Origin: Isochrysis galbana
Lineage: Eukaryota; Haptophyta; Isochrysidales; Isochrysidaceae
DNA length: 64,000 nt
Direction of reading: 5' to 3'
NCBI GenBank assembly: GCA_018136815.1
Contig: CM030935.1
Coordinates: 1,484,204 to 1,548,203 of the forward strand
Shown: positions 41,561 through 52,139 of the stretch, one piece after another
Numbering within the stretch: the first letter of the stretch is position 1
Layout: each line of letters opens with the position of its first letter
Translations under genes and position numbers: made by a program
Notes under the pieces: model-generated
What the model was told of the DNA's origin: nothing
Seen by the model: only the letters and a program-made list of their open reading frames with translations
The model's database searches: none

Positions 41561-42262
41561 ATGGCGAGCCAGCGCCACGTGGAAGCCAAGCCATACCCGT
41601 GGCCCTACAATGGTGACCTGAGACCGGAGAACACGGCACTCATCATCATCGACATGCAGGTCGATTTCTGTGCAGAGGGCGGCTACGTCGACAAGATGGG
41701 GTACGACCTGAGCCTCACTCGCGCACCCATCCAGCCAATCAAGAAGACGCTCGCCGCCATGCGCAAAGCGGGCTACCACATTATCCACACCCGCGAGGGC
41801 CACCGGCCCGACCTATCGGATCTTCCGCCCAACAAGCTCTGGCGGTCCAAGGCAGCCGGCACTGGAGGGGTCGGTATTGGCGATGTAGGGCCATGTGGGC
41901 GTATCCTCGTTCGTGGAGAGCCAGGATGGGAGATCATCCCAGAGCTTGCGCCATCGCCGGGTGAGATCGTCATCGATAAGCCCGGGAAAGGATCATTCTA
42001 CGGGACTGACCTCGACTTGATTCTGCGCACTCGCCGAATCTCTAACTTGATTTTGGCGGGTGTCACCACAGATGTTTGTGTCCACACAACTATGCGCGAC
42101 GCTAATGATCGTGGCTATGAATGCCTCTTGCTCTCCGATTGCACCGCCGCTACAGACCCTGACAATCATCTGGCGGCGCTTAAAATGATAACGATGCAAG
42201 GTGGTGTATTCGGTGCACATGCTGACAGCGCAGCACTGCTAGCAGGAATTTCTCTCCCATAG
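41561..42262 (+). CDS. Isochorismatase-family cysteine hydrolase (biuret/ureidoacrylate amidohydrolase-like)
   Basis: Intronless, 233 residues. This family hydrolyses amide bonds in small nitrogenous molecules such as ureidoacrylate, biuret, nicotinamide or N-carbamoyl compounds. The catalytic triad is visible: Asp31 in IIIDMQVDF, Lys140 in [10 protein letters not shown] and Cys173 in [11 protein letters not shown]; the cis-peptide GVTT precedes the cysteine. [22 protein letters not shown] and [19 protein letters not shown] closely match bacterial biuret or ureidoacrylate hydrolase-like proteins from memory, and length is normal. No targeting peptide is obvious, so it is probably cytosolic. 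The close bacterial resemblance and lack of introns make acquisition by horizontal transfer possible but unproven. The exact substrate cannot be decided from sequence. Confidence 0.88.
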   Translation: MASQRHVEAKPYPWPYNGDLRPENTALIIIDMQVDFCAEGGYVDKMGYDLSLTRAPIQPIKKTLAAMRKAGYHIIHTREGHRPDLSDLPPNKLWRSKAAGTGGVGIGDVGPCGRILVRGEPGWEIIPELAPSPGEIVIDKPGKGSFYGTDLDLILRTRRISNLILAGVTTDVCVHTTMRDANDRGYECLLLSDCTAATDPDNHLAALKMITMQGGVFGAHADSAALLAGISLP

Positions 42263-42524
42263 ACTATCTTATCAAAACCCAAGCCTAATGTCTCGCTCCT
42301 CACCAAACTAGGTAGAGTACTGGCGACTGTGTGCCTCGTGCCTTTTTTGTTGGTTCGACGCAGTTATTGACCACCAGGATGATGAAGGTGTCGGTTTCCA
42401 TGATGCTGGTAGCGTTACGCGCGCCTGCATCTCCGCCCGTCGTTGTCTCATTGTCCTTTGGCTTTTGGCTTTTGCCACGTCGGTGATTGGTGATTAACTC
42501 GGGCGCTTGGACAGGGTCTATGAT

Positions 42525-42625
42525 CTAACGTTAGATCAGGATTTGGGGGGTCTAACACCACTCGGACGGAGGTGTTCGACAAGCTCCAAAGGAGGTGTTA
42601 GACTCTAACAGATAGGTGTTAGATA
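42525..42625. repeat. Inverted-repeat cluster
   Basis: Perfect palindrome GATCTAACGTTAGATC near 42520-42536, then GTCTAACACC and its complement GGTGTTAGAC ~45 bases apart, plus a further AGGTGTTAGA. Possibly a tiny transposon end or a structured 3' region; no target duplication was found. Confidence 0.5.
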
Positions 42626-42719
42626 TATAATAGTTCTATTTTTAGCTCACCGCCTACCGCTCGGCCCCGCACGCTGCACCCCCCCCCCCCGCTCCTCCTC
42701 CCTCACGCCGAGCACCACC

Positions 42720-43171
42720 CACTCGTGGATCTACTGCGGTGGAGAAGACGGCAGCGACGAAGCCCTGCGGCGAGGAGAGCAGTTGGCGCGGCCCGGCGAC
42801 ATCGTCGTTCATGCTGATGTCGTTGGGGCGTTGGGGAAGGCGTTCTCGAGTGCGAGTGCATCGCTGGGGGCGACGTTATCATGCTTCTCGGCACCGGCGA
42901 GACGCAGCGCCTTCACACCTCCAGCGAGGGCACGTCTACACCCAGAAGAACAGGGGAGCGCCGACGCCGCTGGCCGCTGGCTTTAAGGAAGAAGGAAGCC
43001 CTCTCGCGACTCGCGCCAAAGCTCGGCCGGCAACATTCCAAGGCCCGCTGGGCAAGGGACGCTGACCGCATTGTTCGGCGCAACAATGCCACCACCGTCA
43101 GCTTCGACTTCGACTACGATGGTAGATGTGGCACAGCCGGCGGCCGTGGCCGTGGCCGCGGGGCGCGCTAG
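42720..43171 (+). other. Possible gene fragment with NFACT-R-like motif
   Basis: One plus-strand frame reads SWIYCGGEDGSDEAL...LARPGDIVVHADVVGA near 42720-42835. The spacing of G, D, E and PGDIxVHAD is like the RNA-binding NFACT-R domain of NEMF-type proteins. The match stops after ~40 residues and the downstream Ala/Arg-rich frame is not recognisable, so this may be a fragment or chance. Confidence 0.25.
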
Positions 43172-43848
43172 TGTCGCATTCGCGAATCGACACTCGTTAG
43201 GCTTCGCTCTTCTCTTCGTCGTTCGGTATTTATCGTTATAATTCTCTCGTTCTCGTTCTCGGTCAAAAGCTTCGCTTGGATGCATGGGATCGTGGGTTGT
43301 GGAGCGCCCTCTCTCTTTCTCTCGAAAGAGAAGGGAAGTTTCCCTACCTTTCTTCCTCCCAGGCGCCTCGCAAATAGGTTTAATTTGCTATCTCCCCTGC
43401 GTTTCTTTATCTGCTTCAGGGGGCAATTAGGTTTAATTTGCGACCTCTTCGTATCTCTCCCTGAGGCACATCGCACTCCTTTCGTCTTATTCGGTAGGTC
43501 TCTTGGAATCCTGCGCGGCAGGATTGCCCCTCGTTTCCGTTATGGTGCGATTCCCGTTCCAGACAAGATCGCCGACAGATCGCCCTTTGATCGTCGTCCG
43601 TTGTTGTCTGATCGGAGTGTTTGGGTTTGATTTTAGTCGAGTTATGTGAGAAAGTCGTGGGGCGAGAGTCGGAGTGTTTTCCTGGGTGTCGTTGTCCGTC
43701 GTCCTGTCGTCAGTCGTCATCCGTCGTCGCTCTCGCTCTCGTCGCTCTCGCTCTCGTAACACTCATACCCAACAACCTCGCCTCTCTTCACCGGCCCCTG
43801 CCATCACAGCCCTCCTCTCACTCGCCCTCGCCTCTCGCCGCTCGTTCG

Positions 43849-45003
43849 ATGTCGCTTTCGCCGCCGTCCTCGCCCTCGCTCAAGCCCGCCTGCCCGCCTT
43901 CCTCTGCTGACGGGCTGAAGCCCGTCAGCACCTCCGAAGTCGTCTCCCTCGCCGCGCCTGCCGCCGGCTTGGCCCCTTCCTCATTGCCCTCAGGCCCTAA
44001 GGGCCTTCCCAATTCGTCAGGTGTAGAATCTCTCCCGGTGCGTCCCGCGCTGGACGTCTCAATGGGGGTCAACCCCACCTCTGCAGAGTCGGGCACCATG
44101 CCTGCCCTGCCCCCTTTCTCCTCTCCGGACGGACATCCACCGCCACCCTCGCAGTGGGAGGTGATGCCCTCCCTTTCTTCGCCCCCTGATCTCTCTGCGG
44201 TTCCCCCACCATCATCTCCGCCATCGCCGCCGGAGCCCATGGAGGGCAGGTCCAAGCCCGAGTCTTTCCAGGGTGAAGATCATCCTCTGGAAGGATTCCT
44301 CCCCTCTTCTAGCGCATGCCTCGAGGCTCCACCACCCTTACCATCGGACTCGGAGGCCGCCTACGAGCCCTATCACGCCTCCCTCGAACGCCTCTCGGTC
44401 GCCTCGGTCGCCCCAAGTCAGCCGTCTCGTCGTGAAGAGGCCCCGGGCCTGCTGCCCGACTCCCTTCTTCATCTCTCTTCTTCTTCACCGTCTGCTACGG
44501 CCCTGCCGCCAACTTCGTCGGCTTCACCGGGGCTCAATGCCGTCGAGCTGCGCTATATTGAACTCATGCAGGCCATGGCCGCACAGTTCTCTCAGCAGCT
44601 TGCCGCGGTCACCAGCGCGATTGAACGAGGCCGACTCCCTACTGCTCCAGTCCAGGCAGCCAGCCCGCCTCCACCTCCGTCCGAAGATGGCGGCGAAAAT
44701 GTTTTGCCTCCGCCACCGCCGCTGCCTCGTTCCTCATCGAAACCTAAAAAGCCTCATAAGGACAAGAAGAAGGACCGCCGCCGCCGCCGCTACAGTCCCT
44801 CTACTTCTTCGTCCTCCTCGTCATCGTCCCCGGTTTCTAGCCCGCGTTCATCCAACTCTTCGCCGATCAGCGACTCGGAGTCCGATGGGTCATCCGAGTC
44901 TACGGACTCTCGCCGCAAGCCTCGCCGTGCCAAGGGTGGCCACTATACCACCGCAGGCAAAAGCTACAATACTCGAGAGGGACGGCCCTGGTCAACCGCC
45001 TGA
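43849..45003 (+). CDS. Gag-like protein of the second gypsy-lineage copy
   Basis: 384 residues from ATG 43849. Pro/Ser-rich, with a single plausible helical segment (VELRYIELMQAMAAQFSQQLAAV, ~44540-44610) and a C-terminal basic/Ser/Asp stretch (KPHKDKKKDRRRRRY, then Ser runs) suited to nucleic-acid binding. It has no zinc knuckle. The leader frame is also open upstream to 43621. It ends TGA at 45001. The methyltransferase-like domain starts right there in the +1 frame, so either a frameshift event or decay separates them; in the copy at 57-7541 the two regions are in one frame. Confidence 0.55.
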   Translation: MSLSPPSSPSLKPACPPSSADGLKPVSTSEVVSLAAPAAGLAPSSLPSGPKGLPNSSGVESLPVRPALDVSMGVNPTSAESGTMPALPPFSSPDGHPPPPSQWEVMPSLSSPPDLSAVPPPSSPPSPPEPMEGRSKPESFQGEDHPLEGFLPSSSACLEAPPPLPSDSEAAYEPYHASLERLSVASVAPSQPSRREEAPGLLPDSLLHLSSSSPSATALPPTSSASPGLNAVELRYIELMQAMAAQFSQQLAAVTSAIERGRLPTAPVQAASPPPPPSEDGGENVLPPPPPLPRSSSKPKKPHKDKKKDRRRRRYSPSTSSSSSSSSPVSSPRSSNSSPISDSESDGSSESTDSRRKPRRAKGGHYTTAGKSYNTREGRPWSTA

Positions 45004-45009
45004 GTCTCC

Positions 45010-45296
45010 GGCTCAGGTACTTCCCATCCACTTCGACGAAATCTGTACCACGCTCGGTGACATTAGGCGTGACGTCGAGACCGTGCAGACCGACGGCATC
45101 TCGTGTCCTCGCGTCTTGGTTATCGGCGAGACGAGTGGAGTGGTCTCGTCGATGTTTCTTCTCGCTGGCGCTGATGTAGCGACGTGCGACCTGTTTCCGT
45201 CCGAAGTCGATTACGTCCCCCACTTCGACGGGGACGCGGATCTCGTCCAAGACCTCGGATGGGACCTGATTATCGCGCACCCGCCGTGCACCTATC
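45010..45296 (+). pseudogene. Methyltransferase-like domain fragment (truncated at the PPC motif)
   Basis: Reads LPIHFDEICT, then CPRVLVIGETSGVVSSMF (SAM loop) and IIAHPPCTYL (catalytic PPC). It is about 70% identical to residues 400-490 of the polyprotein at 57-7541. A family A element begins immediately after the PPC motif at 45297, removing the ENP and target-recognition parts. Confidence 0.8.
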
Positions 45297-45760
45297 TACC
45301 CACTCTCCTGGCATGCCTGATGGCTGATGGCTTGCCAGGAGCACACTGCCCTGCTGACCCATCCCTCTCCCCACAGGCATGCCTGGATCGCACGCCCTGG
45401 CCTGTCGTGGCCAGCCAATCCCTCTGACCAACCCCTCTTCCCCCTGGGCCCCCCTGATCAGGACCTCCGAGCCAGCTCAAGTCAACTGGCAGGGGCTCGA
45501 GAGCCAGCGATGGAGAGGCAGGAGGGGCCAGGGCCATGCCCCAGCCTCACCTGCCCCCCGAGCTGCGCTCCCAGGCCCCTGCTGGCCTCCTGGGGACCTG
45601 AAGAGGGGCCGCAGGCGCGCGCCATGGCCAGAGCCGCAGGGAAGAGAGGAGGAAAAGGGAAGAGGGAGGGGAGGGGGGAGTTGCAGCTCTCCCCTCCGGC
45701 GTTTACGTGTCTTCTCGCCCCGTTTGGGTAAGAGAAGACGGGGGCGCCAGAGCCAGGAGG
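45297..45760 (+). repeat. Family A element, copy A6 (plus orientation, partial)
   Basis: Starts CACTCTCCTGGCATGCCTGATGG, here given as CACTCTCCTGGCATGCCTGA and following bases. It matches the inner body of A1-A3 in opposite orientation (CCCTGCTGACCC, CCCCACAGGC). The 5' hairpin is missing, so it is 5' truncated. It interrupts the methyltransferase-like frame. Confidence 0.7.
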
Positions 45761-46515
45761 GAAGGGCCGCGGCTCGCCGCGGCCACTCGCTCAGGCGAGG
45801 AGAGATTAGCGTTTCTGGACTCTTATTCACGAGTGCCCCCCCCCCCCCCCCCCCTGCGTTGTTTTTACCCGAAAGGGGTTTTCCCCCAGCGTGGACTCGA
45901 GGAGAGGACGTGCTGGGGTGCGTGGGGTCGGTGCGTGCACTGGGGGGAGGACGAATATCGAGGGGAGGGGGCGGTGCCCCCTCCCCCCGGTAGCACTCGG
46001 ACACCTGGCTCGTCAGGCATGGCGGGATTCCGGGACGGAAAAGTTGTGTCCAATTTGCTAGTGGGGTTGGCTAGGATATAACATTAATTATTTTATTTTT
46101 ATTTTTGACGACGATGATGAGGATCTCAATAGGGGTAGGCCAGGATATCCACGAATCCTCGCCCAAATATCCCTCAAAAATATCTAAGAAATGTCCAAGC
46201 GCCAGCCCAAACATCCCCAAAAATATCTCGATACTATTTTATTATAAGTGGTCCTCGCACCTCGCACTTGCAACGATTCGTCGCCTGCCACACTCCCGTG
46301 GGCCGCGGGCCCCTCCCTACTTACTTTGCCTCTTTGTTTGTCTGCCTCCATCTTCCCTCATTCCTACTTTCCATAGTGCTTAGTTAGTTAGTGCCCTTTG
46401 ATTTCATTCACCCCAACACATGAGCTCACATCTCACATCTCACAGTGACAATGCACATCGACTGCCCTACACACACACACGTCCGCTTGTTGCTTGTTGC
46501 GATTGAATCGCAACA
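45761..46515. other. No gene seen
   Basis: Includes a C run (45837-45855) and an AT-richer stretch (46080-46260) with no coding pattern. ORFs are short. Confidence 0.4.
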
Positions 46516-46746
46516 TCATAGATGCCTCCACTTGGGGTCAGCCAAAGACGTCGCACGATGAGCACCAAACATGCACTGCAACAACGAAAACACACGTTCA
46601 CAAGAGGCAGAATTAGGACTGAGACAAAATGCAATCCTAGCCGCAAGGGACCAGGTCGGGTGTCGGGTGATCGCTCCAAATCGGTGCAAGCTGGCGCGCT
46701 GTTGCCCCAACACTGACTCTAAGAGTAGGTTGGAGGTTGGGGTCAC
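46516..46746 (-). pseudogene. hAT transposase dimerisation-domain fragment
   Basis: The minus strand reads PTWSLAARIAFCLSPNSASC then ERVFSLLQCMF, very close to the hAT domain at 21981-22385. The rest of the transposase is absent, and no terminal repeats were found around it. Confidence 0.75.
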
Positions 46747-46839
46747 AGTGGTCTACGCCCTCCTCGTCCGCAGGGGCCTATATTCCCAGTTGCATAATTT
46801 TCTTCTTGTTTGGGTCACGAGTCACGAGGATGATTGCTG

Positions 46840-47131
46840 AGCTTGCTCAGCTCACGCGAGAAGGCACAGAGTATGAGGGTGAACAAAAAGGAACGAGGAG
46901 GGGAGCGGAAAGGGGAGTGAGGATGAGGCAAGGGCGTTGTCGATGGGGAACCCGGCGGAAAGGGTAGGGGTTAGCAACAGTAGTAGGCATCTTCAAGACT
47001 TTTTTTAGATAGGCCCCTCGAAGGAAATTAGAGATTAGAGCGTGAGAGGGAGGAAACGAGGCGCCTCCCCAGTGAACTAAGTATGAACTCAAACTCAAAC
47101 TCAACTACGTGAGCTATCACGAACTTAGTTG
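46840..47131 (-). repeat. Family B-like element remnant with LINE-tail insertion
   Basis: Right part matches the hairpin end of the element at 52140-53108 (GCTCAGCTCA...AGAAGGCA...GAGTATGAGGGTGA; GAACTAAGTATGAAC). At 46989-47006, CATCTTCAAGACTTTTTTT resembles the 3' tip of LINE subfamily 2. The hairpin loop is enlarged by an AACTCAAACTCAAACTCAAC repeat. Confidence 0.5.
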
Positions 47132-47246
47132 TGAGGCTGTGGGTTGAAAAATTATCTACAACATGCACACCACGATACAGCCTATCACGAGCAAACACAA
47201 ATTCGCATGGTTTCACACTTTTGAGCCACATGCACCCATCCCACAT

Positions 47247-49353
47247 TCAAATGGGTGCCACCGACGCCTTTTTGGACTTTTGCAAGGCGGATTGCGAGTA
47301 TGGGCTCATGTAAGGCTGTTTGGACTTCGCCAGCGGCTTCGAGATGCTCACCCCGTCGAGTTCAAACAGCGGCCCTCCGGCTTGTAGTGAATGTGCGGGA
47401 TGGTCATGATGTGCAACTGACGAGTTTTGACCCGAGCTAGAGAAGCTTAGATCAATTGAATCCTGGCCCAACCTCTCTACGGATCTCGCTAGCGCACTTG
47501 AACCGAATCCCAGCGTGGAACGAGCAGCACCTGGCTTCTTAGTTCCACCGCCCGTCCTCTTCTGCGTTTTGACGCCATGGTTCTTGGTAGGAGATAACAT
47601 GAGGGACTTCGAGTCGATCTTCAGTCCCGCAAAGGAGCCCACAACATTGGAGCTACAGCCCGCCCCGTGTGTGCTTGCACCGCAAATCGGTGGGAGAGAA
47701 CTTCCTTCTTGCGCCGAGGCATCGTTGCCCGTGTTTGGGTGAATGCTCGGCAGCATTGACGTTGCATGGTTAGAGTCATGACCTGATTTGTTGCTAGAAT
47801 TCATGCTGTTGTGAAGCCCAACGTTGGTCTCAGTATCGCTACCAAAGCCGCCATGTTGGTCCACACGCCGGACAGGCGAAATTTGATGTAATGCACCACC
47901 ATGTACGCCAACTGCACCCCCTCGCAAGATGGTTGGCAGCGAGCTATCAGAACCCGTCGCGTGCCCTGAATGCCCAGCGTTCGTGTGACCCTCAGCTACG
48001 CGCCTGGATTTGTGGGTTGCAGACATGGACTCCAATACTTTGTCACCTCTGTGACCTGTACCTGCTGGCTGATTTTGTTTCTCTACCGCGCGGAGTTCGC
48101 GGAAGTACGGGTGTTTAACGGCCTGCCGAGCCGAGATTCGATCATCAGGATCGTACGCCAGCAGCTTGGTGATGATATCCACACATTCAGCTGAGCAGTG
48201 TGGCAACAACTTGGCCATTGGAGTACCCTCCTTCGACGGGAAGTTGAAATCGATGTGAGAGTTTGAATGCTTTTTGAGCTTGTCGAGCGTGGCTGGAGGT
48301 GGAGTGCCGAGAATATTATGGATCTTCGCGACTTGATCAAGCTCGTTGGTCCCGGGAAATAATGGGTAGAGCGACATGACCTCAAAAAAAACACAACCGA
48401 CCCCCCACAAGTCCATCTTGTAGTTGTAGAAGCCATCGGTGAGCAAGCACTCCGGTGCTCGATACCATCGAGTTGATATGTATTCTGTATAGGGCTGCTT
48501 TGAATAGATTCCGCGACAAGAACCAAAGTCCGCCAATTTCAACTCATCATCCGTAATGAGGATGTTCTCCGGCTGCAAGCAGAGAGATGGGGTATGCTTA
48601 GCATGGCTCTTGGGTGCATGTGCACATGATGATTTGCAACTGTCTGCATATTCGGCTTCGTGTTCCTCGCACGGCAGCTGCAAGCTCACACGTATCGGAG
48701 CGCGCGCAATCATCAGCGCGCGAGTCTCGGCGTCTCGCACCTTGATGTCTCGGTGGAAGATGCCATTGCGGTGCATGTGGTCCATGGATTTCAACAGCTG
48801 ATACATGTAAGCCTTGACCTTGGGCTCAGGCAAGTATTGGCGACGCCCTCGGATCAGCTCATAGATGTTCATATCCATAAGCTCAAATACTAGTGCCAGT
48901 CTACCGGTCGGTTGGTCGTACAGGACCTCAGCCAGTTTGATTACACCTGGATGTGGTGAGAGCCGCCGCAGAGCCTGAATCTCTCGCAGGTTATTGACCT
49001 GGGGGGGGGGGAGGCCCCGCATGAGCTGGTGCCCGTTTCTCGCCGGCTAAGCGCAGGGCCGCATAGCCTGTGGGCCCATCACTGCCGACCTGATCGAGCG
49101 AGTCGAAGTGGTTCTTCATGCACTTGATGGCCATGTACTTGCCATTCTTGATGCACTGCGCCTTCAGCACCTCTGAGAAGGTGCCCTCCCCCTTCTTGCC
49201 TATCAAGCGATACTCTGAGGCGCGGTAGGGCGTGGGACGTCTCGCTTAGCGCCAGCAATCCCGAGAGCCGCCGCGCGCACGCGCGTCTGCTTCGCTTAAG
49301 CCGCTCTCGCTGCGGCATGACGGGGACGGCGTCAGGCTGGGCGTACTGTGCAT
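47247..49353 (-). CDS. MOK/LF4-type protein kinase (MAK/ICK/MOK family)
   Basis: Four exons on the minus strand: 49353-49347, 49214-49090, 48998-48741 and 48572-47247, giving 571 residues. The seven-base first exon (ATGCACA, donor GTACGC) supplies MHK before YRLIGKKGEG, matching the MOK N-terminus. Kinase features: glycine loop 8-18, Lys33, HRD 126-128, DFG 145-147, and activation loop TEY 159-161 followed by ISTRWYRAPE. MDMNIYELIRGRR and LTDGFYNYKMDLWGVGC are MOK hallmarks. The C-terminal ~270 residues are Ser/Gly/His-rich and disordered. In Chlamydomonas the orthologous LF4 limits flagellar length, so a ciliary role is inferred here and suggests a flagellated life stage. Intron 2 has a weak donor (GTCGGC). 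Identity is secure. Confidence 0.92.
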
Positions 49354-49558
49354 CGCTGAGGCGCAACGACAGGGGGGGAAGAAGGGTGGGGGTAGGAAAG
49401 GGGAGGGGAAGAGGGAAAAGGGGGCCACTCATAGGAGAGTAGAGTAGAGAGATGGGGGGGAGGGGAGGAGGAGTCGTCGGGGGAGGGGGGGGGGGGGCCA
49501 AGAAGGGCCGCGCGAGGCAGGGGAGTTTTCTTTTTTTTGTTCGGAACGTTACATCGTT

Positions 49559-49870
49559 GAACGCCGCCGTCCGCTGCCTGTCGCCCCTTGTTCACGTTTT
49601 CGTGTGTGCCGCTTTCTATGGGGTCACTGGAGCCTGGCGCCGTGGCCTAGACTATTTATATTGTGCTAGGGCCATTTGCCATTTGCCATGCTCCACCCCT
49701 AGAAACAAGGAGGCGAAAGGGATGGTGGCGGGTAAGCTTGAGCGCTTACGAGTGTGTGTGTATTGGGGCGAGGCTAGCGGCGCGCGGCGTCGAGGAGAAG
49801 AGCGGCAAAGGGGCGTCCCCCCCGCGTGGGGGCTACCTTATTTCCTTTTCTCCGGTCGTCATACGCGCCG
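49559..49870 (+). repeat. Dispersed repeat C, copy 3
   Basis: Matches 19593-19865 along its whole length and extends beyond the point where copy 1 is interrupted by the TIR element, so it approximates the uninterrupted site. Confidence 0.75.
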
Positions 49871-49891
49871 CTGCCGCTGCTCCTGACTCTT

Positions 49892-49972
49892 GACGGATCG
49901 AGCATGACCACTGGCTCGATATGCGATGAGACGGAAGGGAAACGATCGGCGGGAGGCGCGGCGGAGATGGCC
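49892..49972 (+). repeat. Dispersed repeat F, copy 2
   Basis: Near-identical to 13625-13705. Confidence 0.65.
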
Positions 49973-50087
49973 GTCTGTGATGGAATGGTGCAGTCGGCTC
50001 GGCCAATCACCTTACCTGCTGAATTAGATATGCTCCGTTTCGCAACTTCATTCAGATAGTCACTCCTGATGCTGTCGCATTCATCCT

Positions 50088-50839
50088 AAAAAAAAACCTT
50101 TTAATATTCTTACCGCACTCGCGGCGAATGGAACCACTACCTACTACACGTAGTACGTAGCATACTTTCTACACCCCCACTCCCCCGGCCCTTCTCCCCC
50201 CGCCATCAGGCGGCTCCCCCCGTACACTACTAGGGGGATAGGGGTGAAGGGCTTAGATATGGTCCGGCGGCCCGCGCCTCCCCCCGGTGATCTTTCCCCC
50301 CCCTTCCTCCTGTGTCTCCGAGTGGGCGGCCGACTCTGTCCCGACTTATCCTGTAAACAGGAGCGGGACTTACTGATTTTTCGGTGGGCGGAGCGATCGC
50401 TCCGCCCACCCCCTTCTCCGCGCTCTCTCTCCCCTCTCCTGCGGCACGCGCGATGGCGCGCCTGCGGCAGGCCTCCAGCTGCCCTCTGGCGGCCCCTGGA
50501 GGCCAGCTCAGGGGGCAGAGGAGACTGGGGCTGGGCCCTGGCCTCCCCTGCCTCTCCCTCGCTGGCGCTCCTGAGCCTCTGGGGCCCCCACGTTGCACCT
50601 GTCTGCCTGTCGACCAGGGGGGGGAGGGGGGGTTGGAGCAATGGGCTGGCCACGAGGAGCCGGGATGGGCGAATGGGGCGAGCTTGTAGGGAAGGGAGTG
50701 GGTCAGTAGGGCAGTGGCCTCCTGGCAAGCCATCAGGCGTGCCAGGAGGATGGGTGGTTCCTCCCCCATGGCAGGGGAGGAGTGGAGAGAGGGGGGGGCT
50801 CGTGCCCCCCCATGGGTCAACCAAGTGTAAACTTAGTTG
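50088..50839 (-). mobile_element. Non-autonomous retroelement, family A, copy A3 (complete)
   Basis: 752 bp. Target duplications CTGTCGCATTC...ATCCT flank it (50072-50087 and 50840-50861); the right copy has an additional GCATTC unit. On the minus strand the element runs from the hairpin to AGAATATTAAAAGG followed by nine T, almost the same 3' tip as LINE subfamily 1 (33736-33760). Confidence 0.9.
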
Positions 50840-50883
50840 CTGTCGCATTCGCATTCATCCTAGATGATGCGATTTCCAGGCTC

Positions 50884-51063
50884 TTATTTCCATGACGAGT
50901 TGGAGTGGCCCATAGGGCCTGAGGGCAATGAGGAAGGAGGCATGCCGGCGGCAGGCGCGGCGGAGGAGACGGCTTCAGAGGTGCTGACGGGCTGAAGCCC
51001 GTCAGCAGAGGAAGGCGGGCAGGCGGGCTTGAGCGAGGGCGAGGGCGGCGGCGAGAGCGACAT
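50884..51063 (-). pseudogene. Gag N-terminal fragment of a gypsy-lineage copy
   Basis: The minus-strand frame from ATG 51063 (MSLSPPPSPSLKPACPPSSA) is nearly identical to the gag start at 43849, and bases 51064-51395 match that element's leader. The copy stops at 50884, just beyond insertion A3; nothing further of the element is seen. Confidence 0.7.
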
Positions 51064-51395
51064 CGAGCGAGTAGCGAGAGGCGAGGGTGAGTGTGAGAAG
51101 GGCTGTGGTGGCAGGGGCTGGCGAGGCGAGGCGAGACTGTAGGGTATGAGTGTTACGAGAGCGAGAGCGACGAGAGCGAGAGCGACGACGGATGACGACT
51201 GACGACAGGACGACGGACAGAGACACCCAGGAAAACACCCCGACTCTCGCCCCACGACGTTCTCACATAACTCGACTGAAATCAAACCCAAACACTCCGG
51301 CCAGACGACGACGGACGACGATCAGAAGGCGATCTGTCGGCGATCTTGTCTAGAACGGGAATCGCACCATAACGGAAACGAGGGGCAATCTTGCT

Positions 51396-52139
51396 CAGGG
51401 CTCCTCTGGAAGGCATGCCAGAAGGGTCGAGATGGCCGGGCGGCCGGGCCCGTACCGGCATGGCTGCGCTGCCCACTCCCACCGCGGTCCAGGTGGGGCC
51501 CGTCGCGTTGGCGATCGTCCAGGGGCCGGCAAATGCCGGCCTCTCGCTGTACGAGACGCCCTCGTCAGCGCGCCAGCTGGTGTGTGTGGAGGGGCAGCAT
51601 TTCGTTCTGAGGGCGCTTTTTTAGCGCCAGTCCTCGTTTCCTGGTCTAGGGTCTAGGGTGGTCGTATGCGCCGCGGAAGCACCCGGGCGACATGTCCCCC
51701 CACTGCAGGTCGCATTGGCAGCGCTTGAAAGGGCCTCTGGAGCCCGACTTCAGTAGGCCTATAGCGAGCGCGATCTCGTCGCTCGCGGGTAGATTTCTCC
51801 GGCAAAGTGGTAGGGAATGCATAGTAGGGCCCCAGTCCACGGGGTTGGTTGGGCGTCTCAGGTTGCCTGTGAGTCTGTATGTGTGAATCTGCCCGCGGGT
51901 CATCGAACGTCAATGACCGTAGTCTTCAATATTCGTGTACAAATTGTACGTACAAAAAAATCGCTTTTCGCTTTCGAGTTTTTAGATTTCAAGTTGAGGG
52001 ACTATTAGAATTAGATAGTGACTATACAAGGTGTCTGGGCACACACACAAAATTCAAGATGCTAATATGACCTAGTTCCAACACTGCGAAGTCGTTGTCT
52101 TTAAAGCTACCGGTAGTCCTCGTTGCGCCCCTTCTACCG
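51396..52139. other. Unassigned region with two small open frames
   Basis: Plus strand 51460-51624 reads MAALPTPTAVQVGPVALAIV and onward to a stop. Minus strand 51903-51646 contains FKRCQCDLQWGDMSPGCFRG, a coding-like Cys pattern. I recognise neither; both could be gene or transposon fragments. Confidence 0.3.

Larger units (their letters stand above)
43490..45296 (+). mobile_element. Second gypsy-lineage copy with methyltransferase-like domain (truncated)
   Basis: Leader (43490-43848, with CGTCGTC and CTCTCG runs), gag frame and the start of the methyltransferase-like region, then a family A element at 45297. No protease, RT or integrase remains. The leader and gag start match those at 9950-10277 and 50884-51395. 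Confidence 0.75.
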
